This document shows positions 34,717 through 42,135 of a stretch of 64,000 nucleotides of DNA, in pieces. The position numbers and the translations under genes were made by a program. Numbering within the stretch: position 1 is the stretch's first letter; each line of letters opens with the position of its first letter. Source of the stretch: an uncultured Clostridia bacterium (GTDB lineage: Bacteria; Bacillota; Clostridia; TANB77; CAG-508); the NCBI GenBank assembly GCA_947581825.1, contig CANPVP010000003.1, forward strand, positions 1-64,000, read 5' to 3'. A model generated the notes under the pieces. It saw nothing but the letters and a program-made list of their open reading frames with translations, had not been told where the DNA came from and searched no databases.

Positions 34717-37114
34717 TGTTTCCATTAGTATAATTTTCTCCTTCTAGTCTTTTTCCAGAACGAATTGTACTAATTATATTATTTATTTCTTCCATATTTT
34801 CATCAAGTATATCGATTCTAGCATAATCATTTCCAATATCATTAAAATCAATAGATGTGATTTTACTATTATATAGTGTGCTAATAGTTTGAATATTATC
34901 TGGAATGATTCTAAATAGAAAGCCCATTCTATCTTTTAAATAGTATGAATTATTTTTTAGGTTTTGGCATTTCATAGAACATTCTTTGTAGCATTTGTTA
35001 GATTTACCAAGTAAACAATAGTTAGATGTCATAAGAGGTAAATTTCCATATACGATTAATTCTGAATTTATATTTTTTGCTCTAAGAATATTAGTTAGTT
35101 CCTGAAGTTCAGTTCTATTTATTTCAGGAGAAAGTGTAACAGAGCTCAAATCTAAATTAGTTGCAGTTAGACTATTAAAAATGTTTAAAGTGTAATTACC
35201 AATAAGCTCATAATTATCTTTAAAATCCTTTAACAATTCTAATTGACCTAAGTTAGATACTACAAAACCATTAATTTGATAATACTGTAGTATGTGATTA
35301 ATATTTTCCATAAATTTTTTTGATAAATCTTTTCTAAGTATGCTTGGCATGTAAATGTAAGTTTTGAATTTGTTTGTTAGTGTTAAAAGCATATTTTTAT
35401 ATGTGTTTTCAAAGAAATACTTAAGAGGAATATATAATCTATCTATTTTAGAAATATTCGAATAATCTATATCAGCTTTTAGAATATTTAAAAGCAAAGA
35501 AATTTTAGGAGAAGTAGCATATAAGGTATGCAAATTTGATTCTTCTGAATTTGGTAATAAAGAATCTGAATGTTTAAAACTTTTTATTATTTCTTGCTCA
35601 ATTTTTTCTAACCCTTTTCTTCTTAACTCGTTGATTGCACTAATTGGAGATATAAATAAATTATCGTCTAAATCAACTGTTATATTTTCAAATTCAAAAG
35701 GAGTAGAAGAAGTCTTTTTTAGTTGTGAAATGATTCTTTCTTTTGTTATAGGTTGATTTATTGAAGGTACAGGAGTTATATCTGATGCTAGTTCAATACA
35801 AGGGTTAAAGAATATGTTAGTTTTAGAGGTTATTTTTATTGAGATAGGAGTATTGGCTTTTATGGTAATTATACAATCTAATTTTATCTTTTTTAATTCA
35901 GCACCAGAGTAAGTTGACTCAGCTTTAGCAGAAAGTTCTTTTGAAGAGAGTTTATATATTTTATCACCTTTTGATATGTTTCCAATCATTCTACCAATAG
36001 TTACAATATTTCCAATATTTGCAGAAGGTGTGTTTTGGTTATTAATCATAAGTTCTGAAACATTGTATTTAGAGGATTCTTTTTCAAAGGTAATAGAGTC
36101 GCCAATGTTAAGAGGTGTTTCAAGCTTTAAATCAACATATTTTTTATTTGGAGTATAATTAAGAACAGAACCTAAATAAATTCCTATGTTATTAGGTTTT
36201 TCTTTATATATTAAACTTCTATTTGGAACAGATTTTAAATGACCAGAAGAAAAACCACCTCTGTTAAATACTTGTTTTAAATCTAATATATCCTGTTCAT
36301 CAATAGAATAAGGTTCTTCATGTGTTATTTTATCAATATATTTTCGATAAAGTCTTGTAACGGTTGCAACGTATTCAGGAGTTTTCATTCTTCCTTCAAG
36401 TTTTAAACTAGTTATTCCTGTAGAAATTAATTGTGGCAAAACAGCTAGAGAACAAAGATCTTTTGGACTTAATAAATATCCTTTATCTATTGTTTTAGTA
36501 TTTTCTAATAATTCATAAGGTAGTCTGCAACCCTGAGCACATTTGCCTCTATTACCAGAACGTCCACCAATCATGCTAGAAAATAGACATTGACCAGAAT
36601 AAGAAATGCAAAGAGCTCCATGAGCAAAAACTTCAGTTTCTATATTTGAATTTTTAGAGATGTAATCAATTTCTTCAAGCGAAAGCTCTCGAGATAAAAC
36701 AATTCTTTTGAAACCTAAATTTTTTAAATATATAGCACCTTCTAAGCTATGAATGGTCATTTGAGTACTGCCATGAATAGGTAAGTTAGGTATATTTTTA
36801 TGTATAAGATTTGCAAGACCAAAATCTTGAACAATAACTCCATCTGTTCCAGCTAAATAAGCTTGATGAGCAATTTTTAGAACTTGTTCTAATTCAAATT
36901 CTTTTACTAAAGTGTTTAAAGTAAGGTAAACTTTTACATTTCTTACTTTTGCATAATCAATAGCTTTATTTAAATCAGTTAAATTAAAATTTGTAGCAGA
37001 ATATCTTGCATTAAAATCGGAAACACCTAAATAAACTGCATTAGCACCATTTTGGACAGCTGCACGCAAACAATCAAAATCACCTACTGGACTTAATAAC
37101 TCTATATTTTTCAT
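34700..37114 (-). CDS. U32 family peptidase with DUF3656-type C-terminal domain
   Basis: An 804-aa protein with a U32 domain (about 1-290): LLSPVGDFDCLRAAVQNGANAVYLG, GVIVQDFGL, and HGALCISYSGQCLFSS with the SGNRGKCAQGCRLPY cysteine motif. The latter is the U32 signature (read as overlapping pieces). The C-terminal half (about 360-780) fits the DUF3656/U32-associated region, with a second cysteine group (CLLGKSNKCYKECSMKCQ). Long U32 proteins of this class include RlhA, involved in 23S rRNA C2501 hydroxylation in E. coli, so an RNA-modifying role is more likely than proteolysis. SD AAGGAG. Confidence 0.85.
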   Translation of the reverse strand: MKNIELLSPVGDFDCLRAAVQNGANAVYLGVSDFNARYSATNFNLTDLNKAIDYAKVRNVKVYLTLNTLVKEFELEQVLKIAHQAYLAGTDGVIVQDFGLANLIHKNIPNLPIHGSTQMTIHSLEGAIYLKNLGFKRIVLSRELSLEEIDYISKNSNIETEVFAHGALCISYSGQCLFSSMIGGRSGNRGKCAQGCRLPYELLENTKTIDKGYLLSPKDLCSLAVLPQLISTGITSLKLEGRMKTPEYVATVTRLYRKYIDKITHEEPYSIDEQDILDLKQVFNRGGFSSGHLKSVPNRSLIYKEKPNNIGIYLGSVLNYTPNKKYVDLKLETPLNIGDSITFEKESSKYNVSELMINNQNTPSANIGNIVTIGRMIGNISKGDKIYKLSSKELSAKAESTYSGAELKKIKLDCIITIKANTPISIKITSKTNIFFNPCIELASDITPVPSINQPITKERIISQLKKTSSTPFEFENITVDLDDNLFISPISAINELRRKGLEKIEQEIIKSFKHSDSLLPNSEESNLHTLYATSPKISLLLNILKADIDYSNISKIDRLYIPLKYFFENTYKNMLLTLTNKFKTYIYMPSILRKDLSKKFMENINHILQYYQINGFVVSNLGQLELLKDFKDNYELIGNYTLNIFNSLTATNLDLSSVTLSPEINRTELQELTNILRAKNINSELIVYGNLPLMTSNYCLLGKSNKCYKECSMKCQNLKNNSYYLKDRMGFLFRIIPDNIQTISTLYNSKITSIDFNDIGNDYARIDILDENMEEINNIISTIRSGKRLEGENYTNGNINRNV

Positions 37115-37176
37115 AAAAACTCCTTAATTAAGATATCATCAAATATGATAAAAATTGTTTTAATGCTATTATTGTA

Positions 37177-37204
37177 ACATATTTTTTCGCTTTTTCATAC
37201 TATA
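37177..37204 (+). promoter_or_regulatory. Possible sporulation (sigma-K/E-like) promoter
   Basis: AC (37177-37178), 17 nt, CATACTATA (37196-37204), which fits CATA-N3-TA. It lies 35 nt before the Cys-rich peptide gene. Weak motif in AT-rich DNA. Confidence 0.3.
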
Positions 37205-37239
37205 TATTATAAAAACAAAACAAGGAGGTATATTTAAAA

Positions 37240-37386
37240 ATGCAAGAAGAAAGATGTTGTTGTAATAATAATGGAGGTTTTTTAGGAGGATGTGGAGATA
37301 GTGAAATATTATTTTTTATAATAATATTCTTGCTATTATTTACAAATTGTGGATGTGGATGCAGAGGTTGCGGTTGCGGAAATTAA
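37240..37386 (+). CDS. 48-aa Cys-rich small membrane peptide
   Basis: A short gene with a strong SD (AAGGAGG, 9-10 nt before the ATG). The product has an N-terminal CCCNNNGG cluster, a hydrophobic helix (ILFFIIIFLLLF, residues 23-34) and a Gly/Cys tail CGCGCRGCGCG. Nine of 48 residues are cysteine. Such Gly/Cys-rich mini-proteins with one hydrophobic helix are known among clostridial spore-coat-associated or envelope peptides, but I cannot name a family. Its neighbours give no further clue. A hairpin follows at 37414. Confidence 0.7.
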   Translation: MQEERCCCNNNGGFLGGCGDSEILFFIIIFLLLFTNCGCGCRGCGCGN

Positions 37387-37413
37387 CATAAATTAAAACA
37401 AAGTTTACATCAA

Positions 37414-37440
37414 CCCCTATAAGGAATTTCCTTATAGGGG
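37414..37440 (+). terminator. Hairpin after the Cys-rich peptide gene
   Basis: CCCCTATAAGG (37414-37424) pairs with CCTTATAGGGG (37430-37440). The following T-run is poor (TAATTTATTG). Confidence 0.6.
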
Positions 37441-37460
37441 TAATTTATTGCAGGTATTAC

Positions 37461-37489
37461 TTGAAAAAATTGATATACTGTAATAAAAT
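37461..37489 (+). promoter_or_regulatory. L,D-transpeptidase promoter
   Basis: TTGAAA (37461-37466), 17-nt spacer, TAAAAT (37484-37489). Confidence 0.5.
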
Positions 37490-37528
37490 AATAGTGGACA
37501 AGTTTATTAATATTTAAAGGAGAAAATA

Positions 37529-38704
37529 ATGATTAAAAATATTAAAAAACTCATAGCAATTTGTATGGTAATAATTTTTATAATAATAATTGCTTTATTA
37601 ATTAAAGATAATATACATATAAAAAAAGAAACAAAATCTGCAGTAATGATATCATCAGTTACAGAAAAGCCAGCATCTGATGAGAAAAGTGAAGAAGAAA
37701 ACAATATTATAGTAGCAATTATGGATAATGAAGAAAAAAAAGAGAATAATATAAAAGCAGACAAGAAAGAAAAAACAGTAGATGAAGTAAAAAATGAAGA
37801 GAAAACAGATCAAGCTGAAGATAATATTCAAAAGCAACCAGATAGCAATAATTCACCATATTATATTAAAGTAAATTATCAAGCAAATGTTGTAACAATT
37901 TACACAAAAGACAGTGATGGAAAATATACGGTTCCATATAAAGCAATGATATGTTCAACAGGTAGTGCTACACCTCATGGTGGAACTTATATAATGCCTA
38001 GTGGATATCGTTCAAAGGGAACGTGGGGATTAATGGTTGGTGGAGTATATGCTCAATATTATACTAGAATTGTAGGAAGTATTTTATTTCATTCAGTTCC
38101 ATATACAAAGCAAAATAAATCTTCATTAGAATATTGGGAATATGATAAATTAGGAACAACAGCATCAGCAGGGTGTGTTCGTTTAACAGTACAGGATGCA
38201 AAATGGATATACAATAATTGCCCAGCAGGAACACAAGTGGATTTTTATGCTGATTCAAATCCAGGACCACTTGGAAAGCCTACTGCAAAGAAAATATCAG
38301 ACGAAAAAGAAGTTAGAAACTGGGATCCAACCGATCCAGATAGTAGAAATCCTTGGAAGGATTATAAAAAAGAAGAAAAAGAGAAGAACAATAACACAAC
38401 AAAAAATAATAACACAACTCCAAAAAATAACACAAAAAATAATAACACAAATCCAAAAAATAACACAAAAGATAACAACACAACTCCAAAAAATAACACA
38501 ATAAATAACAACACAAATCAAAATAATAATACAATAAAAAACAATACAACCAATAATAATAAAATAAACAATAATGTAATAAAAGATAATAAAAATACAA
38601 TATCTAATGAAGAAATAGAGAATATTGAAAATGATGATACAAATGAGATAAACAATAATACTACAACAAATGATGAAATTAAAAGTTATGTATTGGTTAA
38701 TTAA
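37529..38704 (+). CDS. L,D-transpeptidase (YkuD) with Asn/Thr-rich tail
   Basis: A 391-aa envelope protein. Residues about 9-27 are a signal anchor (AICMVIIFIIIIALLI), followed by a charged Lys/Glu stem (30-110). The YkuD catalytic domain (about 112-255) carries GSATPHGGTY, HSVPY (His near 188) and SAGCVRL (catalytic Cys near 215). Such enzymes make 3-3 cross-links in peptidoglycan or attach proteins to it. The tail from about residue 285 is a low-complexity stretch of NNNTT/PKNNT repeats like the stalks of the LPQTG proteins at 1-2289. No sorting signal is present. Confidence 0.88.
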   Translation: MIKNIKKLIAICMVIIFIIIIALLIKDNIHIKKETKSAVMISSVTEKPASDEKSEEENNIIVAIMDNEEKKENNIKADKKEKTVDEVKNEEKTDQAEDNIQKQPDSNNSPYYIKVNYQANVVTIYTKDSDGKYTVPYKAMICSTGSATPHGGTYIMPSGYRSKGTWGLMVGGVYAQYYTRIVGSILFHSVPYTKQNKSSLEYWEYDKLGTTASAGCVRLTVQDAKWIYNNCPAGTQVDFYADSNPGPLGKPTAKKISDEKEVRNWDPTDPDSRNPWKDYKKEEKEKNNNTTKNNNTTPKNNTKNNNTNPKNNTKDNNTTPKNNTINNNTNQNNNTIKNNTTNNNKINNNVIKDNKNTISNEEIENIENDDTNEINNNTTTNDEIKSYVLVN

Positions 38705-38708
38705 AAGT

Positions 38709-38746
38709 GCACCTCCTAGAATTAAATCTAGGGGGTGCTAATTTTT
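38709..38746. terminator. Terminator between ldt and dapA
   Basis: GCACCTCCTAGA (38709-38720), loop ATTAAA, TCTAGGGGGTGC (38727-38738), then TAATTTTTAT. The genes converge here. Confidence 0.8.
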
Positions 38747-39629
38747 ATATTAAATCATAATTTTTTAAAGCAGTTTTCAGTTTATCTTTTCCTTTATCAG
38801 ACATTTCAATTAAAGGCAACCTAGGAGTTCCAAAGTTATAATTCATTATATTTAAACCAGCTTTTACAGGGATAGGGTTTACCTCACAAAACAAAGCATC
38901 AATAAGTTCAAGAGATTCTAGTTGAACTTTTTTTGCTTCTTCAAAATTACCTTCAAGGAAATTGTGAGTCATTTTTGTAAATTTAGCAGGAGCCAAGTTA
39001 GAAATTACTGAAATAACTCCAAGACCACCTAATGATAAAGTAGGTAGTACTTGATCATCATTACCAGAGTATATATGCAAATTATTACCACAAAGAGATG
39101 CAATTCTTGCAATTTGAGATAAATTTCCACTAGCTTCTTTTATTGCAACTATGTTATCTATTTTAGAAAGCTCTAAACAAGTCTCAGGTAAAATGTTAAC
39201 ACCTGTTCTACTGGGTACGCTATAAAGAATTATAGGTAATGAAGTAGAAGAAGCAATAGCTGAATAATGTGCGACAAGTCCTGCTTGAGTTGTTTTGTTG
39301 TAGTAGGGAGTAACAACTAATATTCCATCAACTCCAACACTTTCTGCATACTTAGACATTTCAATAACAGATTTTGTATTATTACCACCAGTGCCTGCAA
39401 TAACAGGAACTCTTTTTTGGGCAACTTCTACAGCAAACTTAATTGCAGATTTTTTCTCTTCAGTACTCATTGTAGAAGATTCTCCAGTAGTTCCACAAAC
39501 TAGAATAGCATCAATACCAGCGTTAATTTGGTCGTTTATTAATTTTTCAAATTCAGTATAGTTAATTCCATCTTCAGTAAATGGAGTAGCCATAGCCGTA
39601 CAACAACCTTTGAATAAAATTTTTTTCAT
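38745..39629 (-). CDS. dapA: 4-hydroxy-tetrahydrodipicolinate synthase
   Basis: A 294-aa aldolase condensing pyruvate and aspartate semialdehyde for lysine, meso-DAP and dipicolinate. GTTGESSTMS binds pyruvate, LYSVPSRTG has the catalytic Tyr and VAIKEASGN the Schiff-base Lys. SD AAGGAG on the minus strand. It stands alone, with no lys operon beside it. Confidence 0.95.
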   Translation of the reverse strand: MKKILFKGCCTAMATPFTEDGINYTEFEKLINDQINAGIDAILVCGTTGESSTMSTEEKKSAIKFAVEVAQKRVPVIAGTGGNNTKSVIEMSKYAESVGVDGILVVTPYYNKTTQAGLVAHYSAIASSTSLPIILYSVPSRTGVNILPETCLELSKIDNIVAIKEASGNLSQIARIASLCGNNLHIYSGNDDQVLPTLSLGGLGVISVISNLAPAKFTKMTHNFLEGNFEEAKKVQLESLELIDALFCEVNPIPVKAGLNIMNYNFGTPRLPLIEMSDKGKDKLKTALKNYDLI

Positions 39630-39694
39630 AATTACCAGCTCCTTTTAAAAGCTATTTTATAAAAAAACATATAATTATATGCTAATTTATAGTA

Positions 39695-39723
39695 ATTATA
39701 TTTTAGTAATAATTAAAAGTCAA
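39695..39723 (-). promoter_or_regulatory. dapA promoter
   Basis: On the minus strand: TTGACT (39723-39718), 17-nt spacer, TATAAT (39700-39695). Confidence 0.65.
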
Positions 39724-39771
39724 TGAATAACACAGGCTTATTAATAAAAGAAAATGAAAGGAACATAAATA

Positions 39772-39799
39772 TTGACAAAAGGGATAAATATGTTATAAT
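39772..39799 (+). promoter_or_regulatory. Promoter of the 57-aa peptide and possibly rpmE
   Basis: TTGACA (39772-39777), 16-nt spacer, TATAAT (39794-39799), extended -10 TG. Confidence 0.7.
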
Positions 39800-39846
39800 A
39801 TAATATGTAGTTATTGTAATTAATACAATACTTTTAGGAGGTTAGT

Positions 39847-40020
39847 ATGTTAGCAAAAGTCTGGAAAAAGGTGCTACTAATCATACTACTAGTAGCATGT
39901 TTATTTAATATAGTATCAAAATTAGTAGTAAAATTGCCATTCTTAAAAGAAATAGAATTATCTGTTATATATACTTTAAAGAATCAACCTAAAAACGAAA
40001 CAGAGAATAAAACAGAATAA
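39847..40020 (+). CDS. 57-aa small membrane protein
   Basis: A short gene with SD TTAGGAGG and a consensus promoter. The product starts LAKVWKKVLLIILLVACLFN, one amphipathic-to-hydrophobic helix, followed by a second moderately hydrophobic segment and a charged tail (KNETENKTE). It is not in any family I recognise. rpmE begins 90 nt downstream and may be on the same transcript. Confidence 0.65.
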   Translation: MLAKVWKKVLLIILLVACLFNIVSKLVVKLPFLKEIELSVIYTLKNQPKNETENKTE

Positions 40021-40110
40021 TATTTAATATAAGTATTGAAAAGATAATAATAATATGTTAATATATTATAGAAAAATTTTAAAAGAAGAGAAAAAGAGGT
40101 GAATAGCACA

Positions 40111-40311
40111 ATGAAACAAGGAATACATCCAAACTTTGAAGAAACAACAATAACATGTGCATGTGGAAATGTATTAAAAACTAGCTCAACAAAAAAAGAT
40201 TTAAAAGTTGATGTTTGTTCAAAATGTCATCCATACTGGACAGGTAGTTTAAAATTAAACACAACTGGTGGTAGAGCAGATAAATTTAAAAAGAAATTTG
40301 GATTAGCTTAA
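40111..40311 (+). CDS. rpmE: 50S ribosomal protein L31
   Basis: A 66-aa protein. ATG 40111 gives the canonical MKQGIHPNFEE; AGAGGTGA lies upstream. The zinc-binding type is indicated by CACGN and CSKCHPYWTG. A terminator follows. Confidence 0.95.
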   Translation: MKQGIHPNFEETTITCACGNVLKTSSTKKDLKVDVCSKCHPYWTGSLKLNTTGGRADKFKKKFGLA

Positions 40312-40322
40312 TAAATAAAGGA

Positions 40323-40345
40323 AGATGCATGAAGCATCTTTTTTT
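40323..40345 (+). terminator. rpmE terminator
   Basis: AGATGC, loop ATGAA, GCATCT (40334-40339), then TTTTTTATTTT. Confidence 0.8.
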
Positions 40346-40391
40346 ATTTTTTTATACTGCCGGAAAATCTTGGATAGGTTTTTGTATATGT

Positions 40392-40417
40392 AGGGGCGAG
40401 CAGTACTCGCCCGTTTT
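40392..40417. repeat. Dispersed GTAGGGGCGA palindrome, copy 3
   Basis: TAGG, then GGGCGAG (40394-40400), loop CAGTA, CTCGCCC (40406-40412), GTTTTT. Total 19 nt like copies 1 and 2. Confidence 0.7.
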
Positions 40418-40447
40418 TATACAAATTATAATCTTTTTGTAATAAAA

Positions 40448-40485
40448 AAGTCTTAATACTTGTAATGTATATAGGATAAGACTTT
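40448..40485. other. Hairpin AAAGTCTTA/TAAGACTTT
   Basis: Perfect 9-bp arms (40448-40456 and 40477-40485) with a 20-nt loop, no T-run. Function unknown. Confidence 0.45.
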
Positions 40486-40510
40486 CATTAAGCAAACAAA
40501 AATGTAACTC

Positions 40511-40539
40511 TTGACATTAAAGTTTTACAATGTTATTAT
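40511..40539 (+). promoter_or_regulatory. Promoter of the LPKTG protein, flanked by TGTAAC/GTTACA
   Basis: TTGACA (40511-40516), 17-nt spacer, TATTAT (40534-40539). TGTAAC (40503) and GTTACA (40549) flank it as a wide inverted repeat. Confidence 0.55.
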
Positions 40540-40586
40540 AAATTTAATGTTACAAAAGAAGTTTTTAGAAAAACAAGGAGGATAAA

Positions 40587-41162
40587 ATGAGAGAAAAGTT
40601 ATTTCAAATAGTAGGATTAGTAATGGTAATGGTTTTTTGTTCAATGTTATTTTGTAATTATACATTTGCAACAGATCTTATTAGTAATGCACAAAATGGT
40701 GGCGATAATGCAACAAATTCAGACTTATCAAATCAAGAAAAACAAGTTTTTAATAAAAAATTTGAGATGTATGCAGGAATGCAATCAGGTACTTCTGTTA
40801 AGACATTAATTTCAAGTGTTAATGAAAGCAATAGTAAAGAAGATACACATAAGGTAACAATAAATATGACAGAAAGTGAAGTTGAAAATGCATCAAGATA
40901 TAATGTAAAAATAAATACAGATAGTGAAGGATGGACAAATGAAATTGTAGTAACAAAATCAGATAGTTCAAGTTCAGGACTAACTTCAAATCAAGGTAGT
41001 AACAAAACTACATACAATAATTCATCAGATAATTCCACATCTAAAGATAAATCTTTACCAAAAACAGGAGAATCTTCAGTTGCTATAGTAGCTTTATTAG
41101 TAGTATTAGGAATTGCTATTAAGTTAGGAATTGATTTGAAAAAATATGATTACATAAAATAA
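40587..41162 (+). CDS. Small LPKTG-anchored surface protein
   Basis: A 191-aa protein behind AAGGAGG. It has an N-terminal signal (LVMVMVFCSMLFCNYTFA), a short ectodomain of unknown fold, a Ser/Asn/Thr-rich linker, and the sorting signal LPKTGE followed by VAIVALLVVLGIAIKLGI and a tail with basic residues. A class-B-like sortase is encoded convergently just downstream, a plausible anchoring enzyme. Ectodomain function is unknown. Confidence 0.75.
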   Translation: MREKLFQIVGLVMVMVFCSMLFCNYTFATDLISNAQNGGDNATNSDLSNQEKQVFNKKFEMYAGMQSGTSVKTLISSVNESNSKEDTHKVTINMTESEVENASRYNVKINTDSEGWTNEIVVTKSDSSSSGLTSNQGSNKTTYNNSSDNSTSKDKSLPKTGESSVAIVALLVVLGIAIKLGIDLKKYDYIK

Positions 41163-41188
41163 AAAAATTTCATACAATATAAAAAAAA

Positions 41189-41231
41189 GATGATAAAAAT
41201 GGCATTTTATAATGCCATTTTTTTATCATCT
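41189..41231. terminator. Bidirectional terminator
   Basis: AGATGATAAAAATGGCATT pairs with AATGCCATTTTTTTATCATCT pieces around a TTAT loop, between the convergent LPKTG and sortase genes. Confidence 0.85.
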
Positions 41232-41243
41232 CTTTTGAAGATA

Positions 41244-42029
41244 TTAAGATTCCTCTATTAATTGTGCATGTATTACAAATCTATGTTTACTAGTAGCTCC
41301 ACAAGTCGAAAATGTAATAATAGGTAAATTCTCTTTTAAGTCAACTTGATAATCATAAATACTTCTACTTTCTAATTTTTTTAAAAATTTCATATAATCA
41401 GAATCATTAGAAAAATTAATTTGAGTATAATATGTTTCGGCAGAAATTTTATAAGAAGAAAAAATCTTATAGTGAAGTGTACCAGTTGGTGTATAAAAAG
41501 TAATTATTTGATTATCTTTATTTTGACACCAAGAAGTATCTAATGCATTTTTAACAGTACCAAACATGCTACCATCTTTTCTATGATGACCATATAAAAC
41601 TATATTCTTATCGGATCCATCGAGTTTATTATTACAATCTGCAAATATCCAACCAGCAGAGTTATAAGATTTATCAAAAGAGTGGGTAAGATAAAAAGAA
41701 TTATCATCAGATTGAACAACAGGGTAATTTATTTTAGAATTATTAACTTTTATCCAACCAACAGTATCAGAATTTTTTTCTAACAATTTTGAAAAATCAA
41801 TAGACTTTACTTCTTTTTTCGTATTTTCATCTATTTTTAAAGTTTCCTCAAATGAAATACTAGATCGAATATCATTCATAAGCTCATTTGATTTTTTATT
41901 TTCAAGAAACCAAGTTATTATATTATGAGAAGACCAAAAAAATGCAATTAATGCTACCAATATCACAAAAAATGGCAGAAGAGAAACTTTTGTATGCTTT
42001 TTTTTAGGTGTATAGTTGTCCTCTGACAT
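41244..42029 (-). CDS. srtB: Sortase, class B-like
   Basis: A 261-aa membrane transpeptidase. One N-terminal anchor (LLPFFVILVALIAFFW, about residues 17-32) precedes the catalytic domain. The catalytic His is in LYGHHRKDGSMF, the Cys near 243 in ITFSTCG and the Arg near 250 in KHRFVIHAQL. The VNNSKINYPVVQ and YLTHSF segments are class B features. It would cut LPxTG-type signals between Thr and Gly and attach the protein to peptidoglycan; candidates are the three LPxTG proteins in this window. SD GGGAGG. Confidence 0.9.
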   Translation of the reverse strand: MSEDNYTPKKKHTKVSLLPFFVILVALIAFFWSSHNIITWFLENKKSNELMNDIRSSISFEETLKIDENTKKEVKSIDFSKLLEKNSDTVGWIKVNNSKINYPVVQSDDNSFYLTHSFDKSYNSAGWIFADCNNKLDGSDKNIVLYGHHRKDGSMFGTVKNALDTSWCQNKDNQIITFYTPTGTLHYKIFSSYKISAETYYTQINFSNDSDYMKFLKKLESRSIYDYQVDLKENLPIITFSTCGATSKHRFVIHAQLIEES

Positions 42030-42060
42030 AAAAACCTCCCAATTAAATATTTATAGATAA

Positions 42061-42089
42061 ATTATACTAAACAAAAATATGAAAGTAAA
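42061..42089 (-). promoter_or_regulatory. Sortase promoter
   Basis: On the minus strand: TTTACT (42089-42084), 17-nt spacer, TATAAT (42066-42061). Confidence 0.55.
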
Positions 42090-42103
42090 TAAATATATAA
42101 GAA

Positions 42104-42130
42104 AAAGGCACATGCAATGCATGTGCCTTT
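42104..42130 (-). terminator. Terminator of the ABC exporter gene
   Basis: AAAGGCACATGCA/TGCATGTGCCTTT palindrome with a T-run on the minus strand, 6 nt past the stop. Confidence 0.85.
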
Positions 42131-42135
42131 GAAGA

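Noticed and set aside
10089..40417. Dispersed palindromes as a CRISPR array
   Set aside because: The copies are thousands of bases apart, each single, without spacers or cas genes.
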